39,491 nt of DNA, taken from the NCBI RefSeq assembly GCF_017104645.1, contig NZ_JAAGPF010000032.1, forward strand, positions 1-39,491, in the 5' to 3' direction. Source of the DNA: Burkholderia sp. Ac-20379 (GTDB lineage: Bacteria; Pseudomonadota; Gammaproteobacteria; Burkholderiales; Burkholderiaceae). Position numbers and translations under genes: made by a program. The notes beneath the pieces are model-generated. The model had not been told where the DNA came from, ran no database searches, and saw nothing but the letters and a program-made list of their open reading frames with translations. Below, in pieces: positions 1-9,012 of the stretch; positions within the stretch are counted from its first letter, which is position 1, and each line of letters opens with the position of its first letter.

Positions 1-2
1 GG

Positions 3-62
3 CTCGCGCGCGCGCGCCGTCGCGGCCCGGCGCCCGAACCGACCGGCGACGACATGGTGTGA
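3..62 (+). CDS. possible C-terminal end of an upstream gene (partial)
   Basis: An open frame enters from the left edge and ends with TGA at 60-62, giving about 19 residues rich in Arg, Pro and Ala. It would converge on the gfa gene, whose stop is at 73. The stretch is too short to recognise, and GC-rich DNA often stays open by chance, so this is only a possible gene tail. Confidence 0.25.
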   Translation, partial: LARARRRGPAPEPTGDDMV

Positions 63-72
63 GCGCGGCGGC

Positions 73-645
73 TTACAGCAGGCCCTTGCGCTTGGCGGCG
101 TGCGTCGCCATCGCATCCATCAACGGCGGGTTCAGCGCGTCGTAGGGCGGCAGGCCGAGTTCGGCGAGGCGCGCGCGCAGCGCATCCATCTGCTCGGGGC
201 GGGCCGCGCCCGCCTCGATCGTCGACGAGACGAACGCCGCGAAACCCGGCGCTTCCCAACCGGGTTCGTCAGACAGCTCGACGTGGATGAAGTCGAGCCC
301 GTAGAACGGATGGTCGCGGTTCTCGATGCGCCCGACCATGTGCGTGCCGCACGCCTTGCATGCATGGCGCTGGATCGCGGCGGCCGGATCGACCACCGCC
401 AGCTTCTCGGCGTGCCGCGTGATCGCCACCTTGTCGCGGCCGACCACGCCCACCACCGAAAACGCCGCGCCCGCCGGCTTCCAGCATTTCGTGCAGCCGC
501 ACGCGTGGTTGTGCGCGACGTTGGCGCTCACCTTGACCTCGACCGGATCGGTCGCGCAGCGGCAATGCAGGCTGCCGCCTGCAAAGCCGGGCACGCCGGG
601 CTTCACGCCTGAATCGACCAGCGGATGAATCGCTACCGTGCTCAT
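73..645 (-). CDS. gfa: S-(hydroxymethyl)glutathione synthase (Gfa)
   Basis: This 190-aa protein of the GFA family promotes condensation of formaldehyde with glutathione, the entry step of glutathione-dependent formaldehyde detoxification in the cytoplasm. Seen: paired cysteines at about 28 and 30 (HCRC), the triple C49/C51/C54 (ACGCTKC) and C96/C99 (ACKAC). These match the structural and catalytic zinc-site cysteines of the family, and the length is normal. I chose ATG at 645 because AGGAGA lies just upstream. An in-frame start at 681 would add 12 residues without a better ribosome site. The gene lies 61 bp downstream of frmA on the same strand, so the two probably form an operon. S-formylglutathione hydrolase, the third enzyme of the pathway, is not in the window. 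Confidence 0.93.
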   Translation of the reverse strand: MSTVAIHPLVDSGVKPGVPGFAGGSLHCRCATDPVEVKVSANVAHNHACGCTKCWKPAGAAFSVVGVVGRDKVAITRHAEKLAVVDPAAAIQRHACKACGTHMVGRIENRDHPFYGLDFIHVELSDEPGWEAPGFAAFVSSTIEAGAARPEQMDALRARLAELGLPPYDALNPPLMDAMATHAAKRKGLL

Positions 646-706
646 GAAGTTCTCCTGAATGAACCTACCGGCGCGGCGCACCGGTTGCGCCGCGCCCCGA
701 AACCGG

Positions 707-1831
<1,125 letters not shown>

Positions 1832-1868
1832 TCAAATAATGATTGGCCAGCCCTGGAAACTTCGACGT

Positions 1869-1897
1869 AGAGTAGAGTTGATGTACACATGTGTCAA
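1869..1897 (-). promoter_or_regulatory. sigma-70-type promoter of frmA-gfa
   Basis: Read on the minus strand, TTGACA (complement of 1892-1897) is followed after exactly 17 bp by TACTCT (complement of 1869-1874). This is a good -35/-10 pair about 47 bp upstream of the frmA start. The -35 box lies inside the 20-bp element at 1878-1897, so a protein bound there should compete with RNA polymerase. Confidence 0.7.
1878..1897. promoter_or_regulatory. putative TetR operator, copy 1
   Basis: The element TTGATGTACACATGTGTCAA has a perfect 10-bp palindrome (ACACATGTGT) at its centre and TTGA/TCAA ends. It matches the element at 12555-12574 at 16 of 20 positions. It lies between frmA and a divergent TetR gene; copy 2 lies between a flavoprotein gene and the paralogous TetR gene. 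Binding by either or both TetR proteins is inferred from position. Confidence 0.65.
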
Positions 1898-1998
1898 TTG
1901 AGAAAACATCAGTGAACAGGCCCTCACGAAAGGGGATCAGGCACAATGGAGCCCAGAGACAACATGCCGATGATTAAACTGAAGGAAGGACATGCCTG

Positions 1999-2646
1999 AT
2001 GGATGAGACAGACGTCGAAGACAATGTCAGAGGGTCGGCCGACATGTGGCTCGACGCGGCCACCGAAAGCCTGCTCGAAGGCGGCGTCGAGGCCGTGCGC
2101 ATCCTTCCGCTCGCGAAGAAGCTGAACCTGTCGCGCACCAGCTTCTACTGGTTCTTCGAGAACCGCGAAGCGCTGCTCGCCACGCTGCTGCAACGCTGGC
2201 AGGAGAAGAACACCGTCAATTGGGTGTCCCAAACATCGGCCTACGCCGACAGCATCGCCGAGGCGGTGCTGAACGTGTTCGATTGCTGGTTCGACGATTC
2301 GATCTTCGACAACCGCTACGAGGCGGCCATCCGCAGTTGGGGCCAGCAAGCGCCCGAGATCGCCGCGGTGATGGCCAAGGAGGACGCCACGCGCATCGCG
2401 GCGCTCACCACCATGTTCAAGCGTTTCGACTATTCGCCGCTCGAGGCCGACGTGCGCGCCCGCGCGATGTACCTGACGCAGATCGGCTATGTCTCGATGC
2501 GCACGGTCGAACCGATGTCGGTGCGGATGAGCCGCATCGCCCAGTACGTCGTGGTGTTCGCGGGCCACGAACCGACCGAGCGCGAGATGAAGCGCTTCAC
2601 CTCGCGCCTGCCGGCCAAGGGCAAGCGCGGCAAGAGCGCGGGCTGA
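1999..2646 (+). CDS. TetR-family transcriptional regulator (paralogue 1)
   Basis: This 215-aa protein has an N-terminal TetR helix-turn-helix at about residues 15-60 (LLEGGVEAVRILPLAKKL, then SRTSFYWFFENREALL) and a ligand-binding C-terminal half rich in aromatic residues. It is strikingly similar along its whole length to the regulator at 12720-13349; shared stretches include EGGVEAVRILPLA, AYADSI and RYEAAIRSW. The gene diverges from frmA across an intergenic region holding operator copy 1, and converges on etfA. It probably controls frmA-gfa and possibly the whole catabolic cluster. The effector is unknown; an intermediate of the degraded compound or formaldehyde itself would be reasonable guesses. 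Confidence 0.88.
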   Translation: MDETDVEDNVRGSADMWLDAATESLLEGGVEAVRILPLAKKLNLSRTSFYWFFENREALLATLLQRWQEKNTVNWVSQTSAYADSIAEAVLNVFDCWFDDSIFDNRYEAAIRSWGQQAPEIAAVMAKEDATRIAALTTMFKRFDYSPLEADVRARAMYLTQIGYVSMRTVEPMSVRMSRIAQYVVVFAGHEPTEREMKRFTSRLPAKGKRGKSAG

Positions 2647-2658
2647 CGCAGCCCGCGC
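2636..2658. terminator. hairpin between convergent tetR and etfA
   Basis: A perfect 10-bp GC stem (2636-2645 with 2649-2658) with a 3-nt loop overlaps the tetR stop codon and sits just before the etfA stop at 2666. There is no strong T-run, so it is a terminator-like structure that could serve both directions. Confidence 0.5.
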
Positions 2659-2665
2659 GCGCCGC

Positions 2666-3601
2666 TCAGGCGATCGCCGAGGTCAGCTCGGGCACCACCT
2701 CGAACAGGTCGCCCACCAGGCCGTAATCGGCCACGCTGAAGATCGGTGCCTCCGGATCCTGATTGATCGCCACGATCAGCTTCGAATCCTTCATGCCGGC
2801 CAGATGCTGGATCGCGCCGGAAATCCCCACCGCCACGTACAGCTGCGGCGCCACGATCTTGCCGGTCTGGCCGACCTGATAATCGTTCGGCACGTAGCCG
2901 GCGTCCACCGCCGCGCGCGAGGCGCCCAGCGCCGCGTGCAGCGTGTCGGCCAGCGGATCGAGCACTTTCCGATAGTTCTCGCCGCTGCCGAGGCCGCGCC
3001 CGCCCGATACCACGATCTTCGCGTCGGTCAACTCGGGGCGGTCGAGCTGGGTCACCTCGCGCGACACGAACGCCACCGCGCCGAACGCCGCGCCCGCCGC
3101 CACGCTCGCGATGGCCGCGCTGCCGCCTTGCGCGGGCACCGGATCGAACGCTGTCAGGCGCACCGTCAGCACCTTCACCGCCTCCGGCGACTGCACCGTG
3201 GCCGTCGCGCTGCCCGCGTAGATCGGCCGCTCGAACGTGTTCGAATCGATCACCGCCGTGATGTCCGAAATCTGCGCCACGTCGAGCTTCGCCGCCACGC
3301 GCGGCGCGACGCTCTTGCCGAACGCGGTGGACGGCGCGAGGACGTGCGTGTAACCGGCCGCATTGGCCAGCACCGCCGCCTCGACGTTTTCGGCCAGCGC
3401 CGCTTCCAGATGCGGCGCATCGGCATGCAGCACCTTCGCCACGCCCGGCAGCGCCGCGGCGGCGCGCGCCGCGCCCTCGGCGCGATGGCCGGCCACCAGC
3501 ACGTGAATATCGCCGCCGATCCGCACCGCGGCGGCCACCGTGTTCAGCGTCGCGGCCTTCAGTTGCGCGTTGTCGTGTTCCGCAATCACGAGAATCGTCA
3601 T
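2666..3601 (-). CDS. etfA: electron transfer flavoprotein alpha subunit (EtfA/FixB)
   Basis: This 311-aa ETF alpha subunit holds FAD and passes electrons from flavin dehydrogenases to ETF-quinone oxidoreductase. Seen: the N-terminal [11 protein letters not shown] start typical of the family, the FAD-domain signature [13 protein letters not shown], and the C-terminal end [14 protein letters not shown] chose ATG 3601 because GAGG lies about 9 nt upstream; in-frame starts at 3610 and 3616 have no usable spacing. It follows etfB by 11 bp and is the last gene of a ten-gene minus-strand run. Its position downstream of a TMADH/DgcA-type flavoprotein suggests a dedicated ETF for that enzyme rather than the housekeeping beta-oxidation copy. 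The acyl-CoA dehydrogenase usually expected beside the housekeeping copy is absent here. Confidence 0.93.
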   Translation of the reverse strand: MTILVIAEHDNAQLKAATLNTVAAAVRIGGDIHVLVAGHRAEGAARAAAALPGVAKVLHADAPHLEAALAENVEAAVLANAAGYTHVLAPSTAFGKSVAPRVAAKLDVAQISDITAVIDSNTFERPIYAGSATATVQSPEAVKVLTVRLTAFDPVPAQGGSAAIASVAAGAAFGAVAFVSREVTQLDRPELTDAKIVVSGGRGLGSGENYRKVLDPLADTLHAALGASRAAVDAGYVPNDYQVGQTGKIVAPQLYVAVGISGAIQHLAGMKDSKLIVAINQDPEAPIFSVADYGLVGDLFEVVPELTSAIA

Positions 3602-3612
3602 GTCAGTCATCC

Positions 3613-4362
3613 TCACAATACTTTCGCTTCGGTCTTCAGCTTGTCGACCAGCGCCTTCACGTCGGGCACCTTGATGCCGGCGCTGCGCTTCGGCGGCTCG
3701 GCCACCTTCAGCGTCTTCAGGCGCGGCGTCACGTCCACGCCGAGATCGGCCGGCTTCAGCGTTTCGAGCGGCTTTTTCTTGGCCTTCATGATGCTCGGCA
3801 GCGTGACGTAGCGCGGCTCGTTGAGCCGCAAATCGGTGGTCACGACCGCCGGCAGCGCGAGCGCGAGCGTTTCGGAGCCGCCGTCCACTTCGCGCGCGAC
3901 CGTCGCGCGGCCGTCGGCGATCGTCACCTTCGACGCGAACGTGGCCTGCGGCAGGCCGGCGAGCGCGGCCAGCATCTGGCCCGTCTGGTTCGAATCGTCG
4001 TCGATCGCCTGCTTGCCGACGATCACGAGCGACGGCTTGTCGCGCGCCACCAGCGCCGCGAGGAGCTTGGCCACGCCGAGCGGTTCGACGCCGTCGGGCG
4101 CCTCGACCAACACGGCGCGATCGGCGCCGATCGCCAGCGCCGTGCGCAGCGTTTCCTGCGCCTGCGGCACGCCCACCGACACCGCCACCACCTCGGTGGC
4201 CACGCCGGCTTCCTTCAACCGCACCGCCTCCTCGACGGCGATTTCGTCGAACGGGTTCATCGACATCTTCACGTTCGCAGTGTCCACGCCGGAACCGTCC
4301 GCCTTGACGCGAACCTTCACGTTGTAGTCCACCACGCGCTTCACGGGTACGAGAATGATCAT
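3613..4362 (-). CDS. etfB: electron transfer flavoprotein beta subunit (EtfB/FixA)
   Basis: This 249-aa ETF beta subunit binds AMP and recognises partner dehydrogenases. Seen: the start [20 protein letters not shown], the [11 protein letters not shown] loop and the AMP-binding signature [16 protein letters not shown]. Length is normal. The gene begins 19 bp after the cupin gene stop and is followed at 11 bp by etfA, so expression is probably coupled. In Pseudomonas, dimethylglycine demethylase genes (dgcA/dgcB) are likewise accompanied by an ETF pair (recalled from family knowledge). Confidence 0.93.
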   Translation of the reverse strand: MIILVPVKRVVDYNVKVRVKADGSGVDTANVKMSMNPFDEIAVEEAVRLKEAGVATEVVAVSVGVPQAQETLRTALAIGADRAVLVEAPDGVEPLGVAKLLAALVARDKPSLVIVGKQAIDDDSNQTGQMLAALAGLPQATFASKVTIADGRATVAREVDGGSETLALALPAVVTTDLRLNEPRYVTLPSIMKAKKKPLETLKPADLGVDVTPRLKTLKVAEPPKRSAGIKVPDVKALVDKLKTEAKVL

Positions 4363-4381
4363 GCTCGGGTTTCCATCCAGT

Positions 4382-4744
4382 TTATGAAGCCGATTCCTGC
4401 GGCGCGCCGCGATACACCAGCAGCACGACGCAACCGGTTGCCGAGCGCGCCGTGTGCACGGCGCCCGGCGCGCGAATGCAATAGGAGCCCTGACGATATT
4501 CGCAGGCGTCGTCGGCGAACGTGCCGTCGAGCACCAGGATCTCCTCGAGGCGATCGTGCGAATGCGGGCCGGCGTAGGCGCCGGGCGCCACCCGCATCAA
4601 CTGCGTCAGCTCGCCGGTGGCGCGGTTCTCGAACAGCGTCACGATCTCGAAGCCGGGCGCATCGGACGGCGTCCACTGCCGCTCGGCGGCGTGCAGGTGC
4701 TGCGAGCCGGCCACGGCCTGCGTGAACGGCACGGCCCCGCTCAT
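4382..4744 (-). CDS. small cupin-domain protein
   Basis: This 120-aa single-domain cupin has both cupin motifs. The first is [15 protein letters not shown], with two metal-binding His and a Glu. The second is [12 protein letters not shown], with the third His. The protein looks like a ChrR-type or small isomerase/dioxygenase-type beta barrel, probably with a bound metal. The ATG at 4744 overlaps the stop of the binding-protein gene by 4 nt (ATGA), a sign of translational coupling. A role in processing the imported compound, or as a small-molecule sensor in the same pathway, is possible. The fold does not identify the reaction. Confidence 0.85.
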   Translation of the reverse strand: MSGAVPFTQAVAGSQHLHAAERQWTPSDAPGFEIVTLFENRATGELTQLMRVAPGAYAGPHSHDRLEEILVLDGTFADDACEYRQGSYCIRAPGAVHTARSATGCVVLLVYRGAPQESAS

Positions 4745-5577
4745 CGCACGAGGCGCGGCGCGCCCACGTCGGTGGCGGTCGGCGACAATCCGTACGACTG
4801 AAGAATCTTCGAAATCTCGCCCGAGTTGCGCAGCGCGTCGATATCGGCGCTCAGCGCCTCGCCGAGCGCCGTGTTCGACTTGGTGTACGGCATGGTGGTC
4901 TGACCCGGCATCAGCGTGGCGGCCACACGTTGATCCGGCTTCGCCACCGTGATCTTCATGCCCGAATAGCCGCCCTTCTTCTGGTTGAACTGCGCCACCG
5001 CGTAGCTGTCGGTGCCCGCGTCGATGCGGCCGGTCATCAGATCCTGCGCCATCGCCACCGGGTTCGGGTACACCACCAGGCTGTCGCCGAACGTCTTCTG
5101 CAGGTCGGCCAGCCACAGGTAGCCCGTCACCGTGCCGATCTTCTTGCCGGCCAGCCCGCCCACCGTGTCGATGCCGTCCTTCGAGATGATGCCCATCTGG
5201 TCGAGATACATCGGGCTGCCCAGCCCCACCACCTTGGCGCGGTCGGCCGTGCGATACCAGTCGCCCAGCGCGATGTCGGCCTTCTTCGACACCACCGACT
5301 GCACCACCGCGGCCGGATCGACCACCGACACGGAAATCTTCAGGCACTCCTTCGCGGCGATCTTCTTGACGATCTCGCCGTCCACGCCCTTCACGTCGTC
5401 GCGTCCGGCCGGAATCGCGTAGGGCGGGAAATCCCAGGCGGCGATCGACAGCACGCCGGGCGTGATGGTCTGGAACTGATGGGCCGGCTTGCACGCGCCT
5501 TGCGCATGCGCGCCGGCGGCAAGCAACGAACAGAAGAGCCCGGCGGCGGCAATCGAGAGGTGCTGAATTCGCTTCAT
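4741..5577 (-). CDS. ABC transporter substrate-binding protein, polar amino-acid family
   Basis: This 278-aa periplasmic family 3 solute-binding protein has a clear signal peptide (MKRIQHLS, then a hydrophobic core, cleavage likely after AHA at about residue 25). ATG 5577 is preceded by GGGGATT at good spacing; a start 7 codons earlier has none. The fold markers are the early strand ending in AAWDFPPYA, GVDGEIVKKIA, the GDWYRTADR region and the hinge GKKIGTVTGYLW. Aromatic residues (W and F in AAWDFPPYA, W/Y in GDWYR, Y/W in GYLW) cluster where ligands usually bind, which could suit a quaternary ammonium group. It belongs with the two permeases and the ATPase just upstream. Confidence 0.9.
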   Translation of the reverse strand: MKRIQHLSIAAAGLFCSLLAAGAHAQGACKPAHQFQTITPGVLSIAAWDFPPYAIPAGRDDVKGVDGEIVKKIAAKECLKISVSVVDPAAVVQSVVSKKADIALGDWYRTADRAKVVGLGSPMYLDQMGIISKDGIDTVGGLAGKKIGTVTGYLWLADLQKTFGDSLVVYPNPVAMAQDLMTGRIDAGTDSYAVAQFNQKKGGYSGMKITVAKPDQRVAATLMPGQTTMPYTKSNTALGEALSADIDALRNSGEISKILQSYGLSPTATDVGAPRLVR

Positions 5578-5656
5578 GAATAATCCCCGAGGGTGCACGG
5601 CAGTTGCAGGTTAAGGACGGAAATCGGCTCGACAGGCCAACAGAAGAAAGAGGCGA

Positions 5657-6319
5657 TCAGCGCATGGCATGACGGCCGAGACGCCGCTCGAGCGCCGACA
5701 CGGCGAACGTGGCCGGCACGCAGATCACGGCGAACAGCAGGCCCGCGAGCGCCAGCACCGGCAGATATTCGAACGTCGACGAGCCGATGGTCGACGCCCG
5801 GCTGACCATTTCGGGCAGCGCGATCGTGAAGCACAGCGAGGTGGCCTGCAGCATCATGATCGAGAAGCCGAGCAGCGCCGGCAGCGCCACGCGCAGGCCC
5901 TGCGGGATGATCACGTAACGCAGCGCATCGCCGCCGCTCAGGCCGATCACGGCCGCCGCCTCCTTCTGGCCATACGGCACCGCCTCGAAACCGGCGCGGA
6001 TGATCTCGCTCGTATAGGCGCCCGAGCAGCACGCCAGCGCCACCACCGCCGACATGAACGACGACAGCGCCAGCCCGGCGCTTGGCAGCCCGAAATAAAA
6101 GAACTGCAGCAGGATCAGCGCCGGCGCGCCGCGCCCGATCTCCACGAACACCAGCGCGATGGCGCGCCCCGCCTTCGAGCGGCCCGACACGAACAGCGCC
6201 AGCAGCAGCCCGAGCGGAATGCCGATCGCGAGGCTCAGCACCGCGACCTGCAGCGACAGCCAGTAGCCCGCCAGCAGATCGGGCAGCCAGGTTTTCCACA
6301 TCTCGAGGATTTCGCTCAT
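5657..6319 (-). CDS. ABC transporter permease, polar amino-acid type (second permease)
   Basis: This 220-aa inner-membrane permease of the His/Glu/Gln/Arg family has about five hydrophobic segments and the family's EAA-loop region (AFEAVPYGQKEAAAVIGLSG). The start ATG 6319 overlaps the stop of the first permease by 4 nt (6316-6319), typical of a coupled heteromeric pair. The binding-protein gene follows after 79 bp. The layout of ATPase, two permeases and binding protein resembles the ectoine transporter ehuABCD, although the substrate here is not known. Confidence 0.9.
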   Translation of the reverse strand: MSEILEMWKTWLPDLLAGYWLSLQVAVLSLAIGIPLGLLLALFVSGRSKAGRAIALVFVEIGRGAPALILLQFFYFGLPSAGLALSSFMSAVVALACCSGAYTSEIIRAGFEAVPYGQKEAAAVIGLSGGDALRYVIIPQGLRVALPALLGFSIMMLQATSLCFTIALPEMVSRASTIGSSTFEYLPVLALAGLLFAVICVPATFAVSALERRLGRHAMR

Positions 6320-6954
6320 CTCGACACCCGCGCACGAAGAGACAGATCGGCCCAGCGCGACAGCCATGCCACCGGGAGGCTCAACAGGATGTACAGCACC
6401 GCGGCGATCGCATACACGCTCAGGCCGCGAAACGTGTCCTGCGACACGTGATACGCCGAGAACGCCAGTTCGTTCACGCCGATGGTGGAGGCCACCGCCG
6501 AATCCTTGAGCAGTCCGATCAGATAGGTGGCCGCGGTCGGCAACGCGATGCGCATCAACTGCGGGAACACCACGTCGCGGAACTGCTGGAGGCGCGACAG
6601 GTTCAGCGCTTTCGCGGCTTCGTGCTGCCCCGGATGGATCGCCGTGAGCGCGCCGCGATAGACCTCCGACATGTTCGCGGCGGTCACCACGCCCAGCCCG
6701 ATGGCGGCCGCCGTGAACGGGCTCATCGACAGCAGATCGTTGCCGATGCCGAAGAACACCACGAACAGCCAGACGATGGGCGGAATCGAGCGGCAGCTCA
6801 CCACGAACAGGCTCGCGACGCTGCGCACGACACGGTTGGACGACAGGCGCAGCGCGCAGAGCGGCAGCCCGAGCGCCGCGCCGATCGCGAAGGCAAGCAG
6901 GGTCAGCGCGATGGTCCATGGCACGCCGGCCAGAATGGCGGAGAAGTGCGACAT
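6316..6954 (-). CDS. ABC transporter permease, polar amino-acid type (first permease)
   Basis: This 212-aa permease has several membrane helices and an EAA-type loop (GALTAIHPGQHEAAKALNL) that docks to the ATPase. It contains the CRSIPPIVWLF segment characteristic of the HisM/GlnP group. It begins 2 bp after the ATPase stop and overlaps the next permease by 4 nt. The two permeases differ in sequence and presumably form a heterodimer. Confidence 0.9.
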   Translation of the reverse strand: MSHFSAILAGVPWTIALTLLAFAIGAALGLPLCALRLSSNRVVRSVASLFVVSCRSIPPIVWLFVVFFGIGNDLLSMSPFTAAAIGLGVVTAANMSEVYRGALTAIHPGQHEAAKALNLSRLQQFRDVVFPQLMRIALPTAATYLIGLLKDSAVASTIGVNELAFSAYHVSQDTFRGLSVYAIAAVLYILLSLPVAWLSRWADLSLRARVSR

Positions 6955-6956
6955 GA

Positions 6957-7769
6957 TCAGCGGTCCCTCACGGCGCTCAGGAATTTCGCGGCGCGCTCGG
7001 TCTGCGGCCGGCGCATCACGGCCTCGCTCGGTCCCGCCTCCAGGATCCGGCCGTCGGCCATGATGATCACGCGGTCCGACACGCTCTCCGCGAAATGCAT
7101 CTCGTGCGTCACCACGATCATCGTCATGCCCGACTGCGCCAGTTCCTTCATCACGGCCAGCACTTCGAGGCCCAGCTCCGGATCGAGCGCCGAGGTGGGC
7201 TCGTCGAACAGCATGATTTCCGGCTCCAGCGCGAGCGCCCGCGCGATCGCGATGCGCTGCTGCTGGCCGCCCGAGCAATGCACCGGATACAGGCCCGCCT
7301 TGCTCGCCAGGCCCACGCGTTCGAGCAGCTCCATCGAGCGCGCGTCCGCCTCCTTGCGGCTGCGGTTCATGGTGCGTTCCTGCGCGAGGCTCACGTTGCG
7401 CAGCACCGTGAGATGCGGGAACAGGTTGAACGACTGGAACACCATGCCGATCTGGCGGCGCAGCGCCACCAGTTCGCGGCGCGCCGGCGCATGGCCCGAT
7501 TCGATCGTCACGCCGCCAATGCGCACGCGCCCTTCGGTCGGCGGTTCGAGCTGGTTGATACACCGCAGCAGCGTGCTCTTGCCGGAGCCGCTCGGCCCGA
7601 TGATCGCGATCACCTCGCCGGCCTGCATCTCGAAACTGACGTCCTGCAACACGCGATGCGCGCCGAAGGTCTTGCCCACGTTCTCGACGCACAGGACGGC
7701 CGCATCGGCGCGCGTGACCCGTATCGCGTTCTCTTCTGGTTTCAGGAAGGGCGCTGCAATGCTGTTCAT
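6957..7769 (-). CDS. ABC transporter ATP-binding protein, polar amino-acid type
   Basis: This 270-aa ATPase has Walker A GPSGSGKST, a Q-loop in GMVFQSFNLFPHLTV, Walker B IMLFDEPTSALD and H-loop VVTHEM. The signature motif is CSGGQQQR, with Cys instead of the usual Leu in first place, a mild variant. It energises uptake through the two permeases encoded directly downstream. I chose ATG 7769 because GGAGAGAAC precedes it; a start 27 codons upstream (7850) would add an unconserved, low-complexity tail. Confidence 0.93.
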   Translation of the reverse strand: MNSIAAPFLKPEENAIRVTRADAAVLCVENVGKTFGAHRVLQDVSFEMQAGEVIAIIGPSGSGKSTLLRCINQLEPPTEGRVRIGGVTIESGHAPARRELVALRRQIGMVFQSFNLFPHLTVLRNVSLAQERTMNRSRKEADARSMELLERVGLASKAGLYPVHCSGGQQQRIAIARALALEPEIMLFDEPTSALDPELGLEVLAVMKELAQSGMTMIVVTHEMHFAESVSDRVIIMADGRILEAGPSEAVMRRPQTERAAKFLSAVRDR

Positions 7770-7956
7770 CGAGTTCTCTCCGTCGACTGTCTTGCGCTGA
7801 TAAGCCGTTCTGATTGACCCGCTCGCTGGTGGGGACGCGCTAGGCAACACGCTGCGACCGGTACTTCGAAGAAGACATTGGACTCAGTCAAAAAACCCGG
7901 CTCAAGCGATGCTTTTGCACAAGTTGATTCACGTTTTTCATCAAGCTACTCGTCAG
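7770..7956. other. 187-bp gap between ATPase and OCD genes, AT-richer
   Basis: This is the largest gap in the ten-gene run. It contains an inverted repeat TTGAT/ATCAA with 11 bp between the arms (7924-7928 and 7940-7944) and an A-run at 7889-7894. It could hold an internal promoter or operator for the transporter genes. I see no convincing -35/-10 pair. Confidence 0.4.
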
Positions 7957-8982
7957 TCATCCCAATCGACGACGTCGATCCGGCTTCGTCGTGCGGCACG
8001 CCTGGCCGCTCACGTATTCGAGCATCCAGGTTGCGATCATCAGATCGAGATGCCCGCCGCCGCCGTTCTTGAACAGCGTGATGTCGGCATCGCCGCGCCT
8101 GCCTTCCACCGTCCCGCCGCACAGGCCGAACAGGTCGCCGAGCACGTCCTCGGGCCGTATCGCGCCCGATGCGATCGGCTGGGTAATGTCGCCGCAGTGC
8201 TCCATCACGAGTGCCCGATGATCGACGTACACGCGCGCAAGCCGCACGGCGTCGTCGTCGGCTTCGCGCATGGCCGGCGTGTAGCTGCCGACCAGATCGA
8301 CGTGCGTACCCGGCCGCAGCCATGCGCCCTTCAGCACCGGCGACGTGGCGCTGGTTGCGCTGACAACGAGATCGGCCCGAGCAACGGCGGCTTCGAGCGA
8401 CACGACGGCTTCGAGCGCCACGTCCCGGGCGTGCGGCAACCGGCAGCCCGCCACGAGCGCCACCGCCTTCTCGTGGCTACGGCTCCACACCGAGATGCGC
8501 CGCAGCGAAGGGAATTCCGCCGCCATCACGGCGATATGCGTGGCCGCCTGCGCGCCCGTGCCGATCACGACCAGCGTTTCCGGGTTCGCGCGGGCCAGCA
8601 GGCGCGCACCGAGCGCCGAATCGGCCGCCGTCTTGTAGCGCGTGAACGCATTGCCGTGAATCAGCGCGCGCACCCGGCCGGCCTCGCCGTCGAACAACAC
8701 GTAGGCGGAATGGATCGGTTCGGCGGCGTCGGCGCCCGGCATGTGTTGCGCGTTGTCCGGCGAGATGGCGATCACCTTCGCGCCGAACCCGCCGGCGCGG
8801 TCGCTGCCGAGCCAGACCAGCGCCTCCGCATCGGCCCGCCCTTCGCGCGCAATGCTCGCGTGAAAGCGGCCGGCGACCTCCACCGGTTGCTGGTGACTGC
8901 GCAACAAGGCGTCCACCAACAGCCGGGGATCGGCGTCGCGCAGCACATCGTCGGCATTGATCAGGGCAGGCGCGTGAGCCAT
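7957..8982 (-). CDS. ornithine cyclodeaminase / mu-crystallin family protein
   Basis: This 341-aa NAD(P)-dependent protein belongs to the OCD/mu-crystallin family. That family includes ornithine cyclodeaminases, alanine dehydrogenases, imino-acid reductases and the ectoine-degradation enzyme EutC. Seen: the substrate-side segment GNAFTRYKTAADSALGARLL, the nucleotide-binding motif VIGTGAQAATHI and SATSATSPVL. I chose ATG 8982 for the GGAG 8 nt upstream, rather than 9000. It follows the M24 gene by 30 bp. Beside an M24 enzyme and an amino-acid-type ABC transporter it recalls the eut/ehu ectoine loci, but the actual reaction cannot be read from the family. Confidence 0.85.
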   Translation of the reverse strand: MAHAPALINADDVLRDADPRLLVDALLRSHQQPVEVAGRFHASIAREGRADAEALVWLGSDRAGGFGAKVIAISPDNAQHMPGADAAEPIHSAYVLFDGEAGRVRALIHGNAFTRYKTAADSALGARLLARANPETLVVIGTGAQAATHIAVMAAEFPSLRRISVWSRSHEKAVALVAGCRLPHARDVALEAVVSLEAAVARADLVVSATSATSPVLKGAWLRPGTHVDLVGSYTPAMREADDDAVRLARVYVDHRALVMEHCGDITQPIASGAIRPEDVLGDLFGLCGGTVEGRRGDADITLFKNGGGGHLDLMIATWMLEYVSGQACRTTKPDRRRRLG

Positions 8983-9012
8983 GGTCGACTCCGGTTGCAT
9001 TGGGATGCGGCG

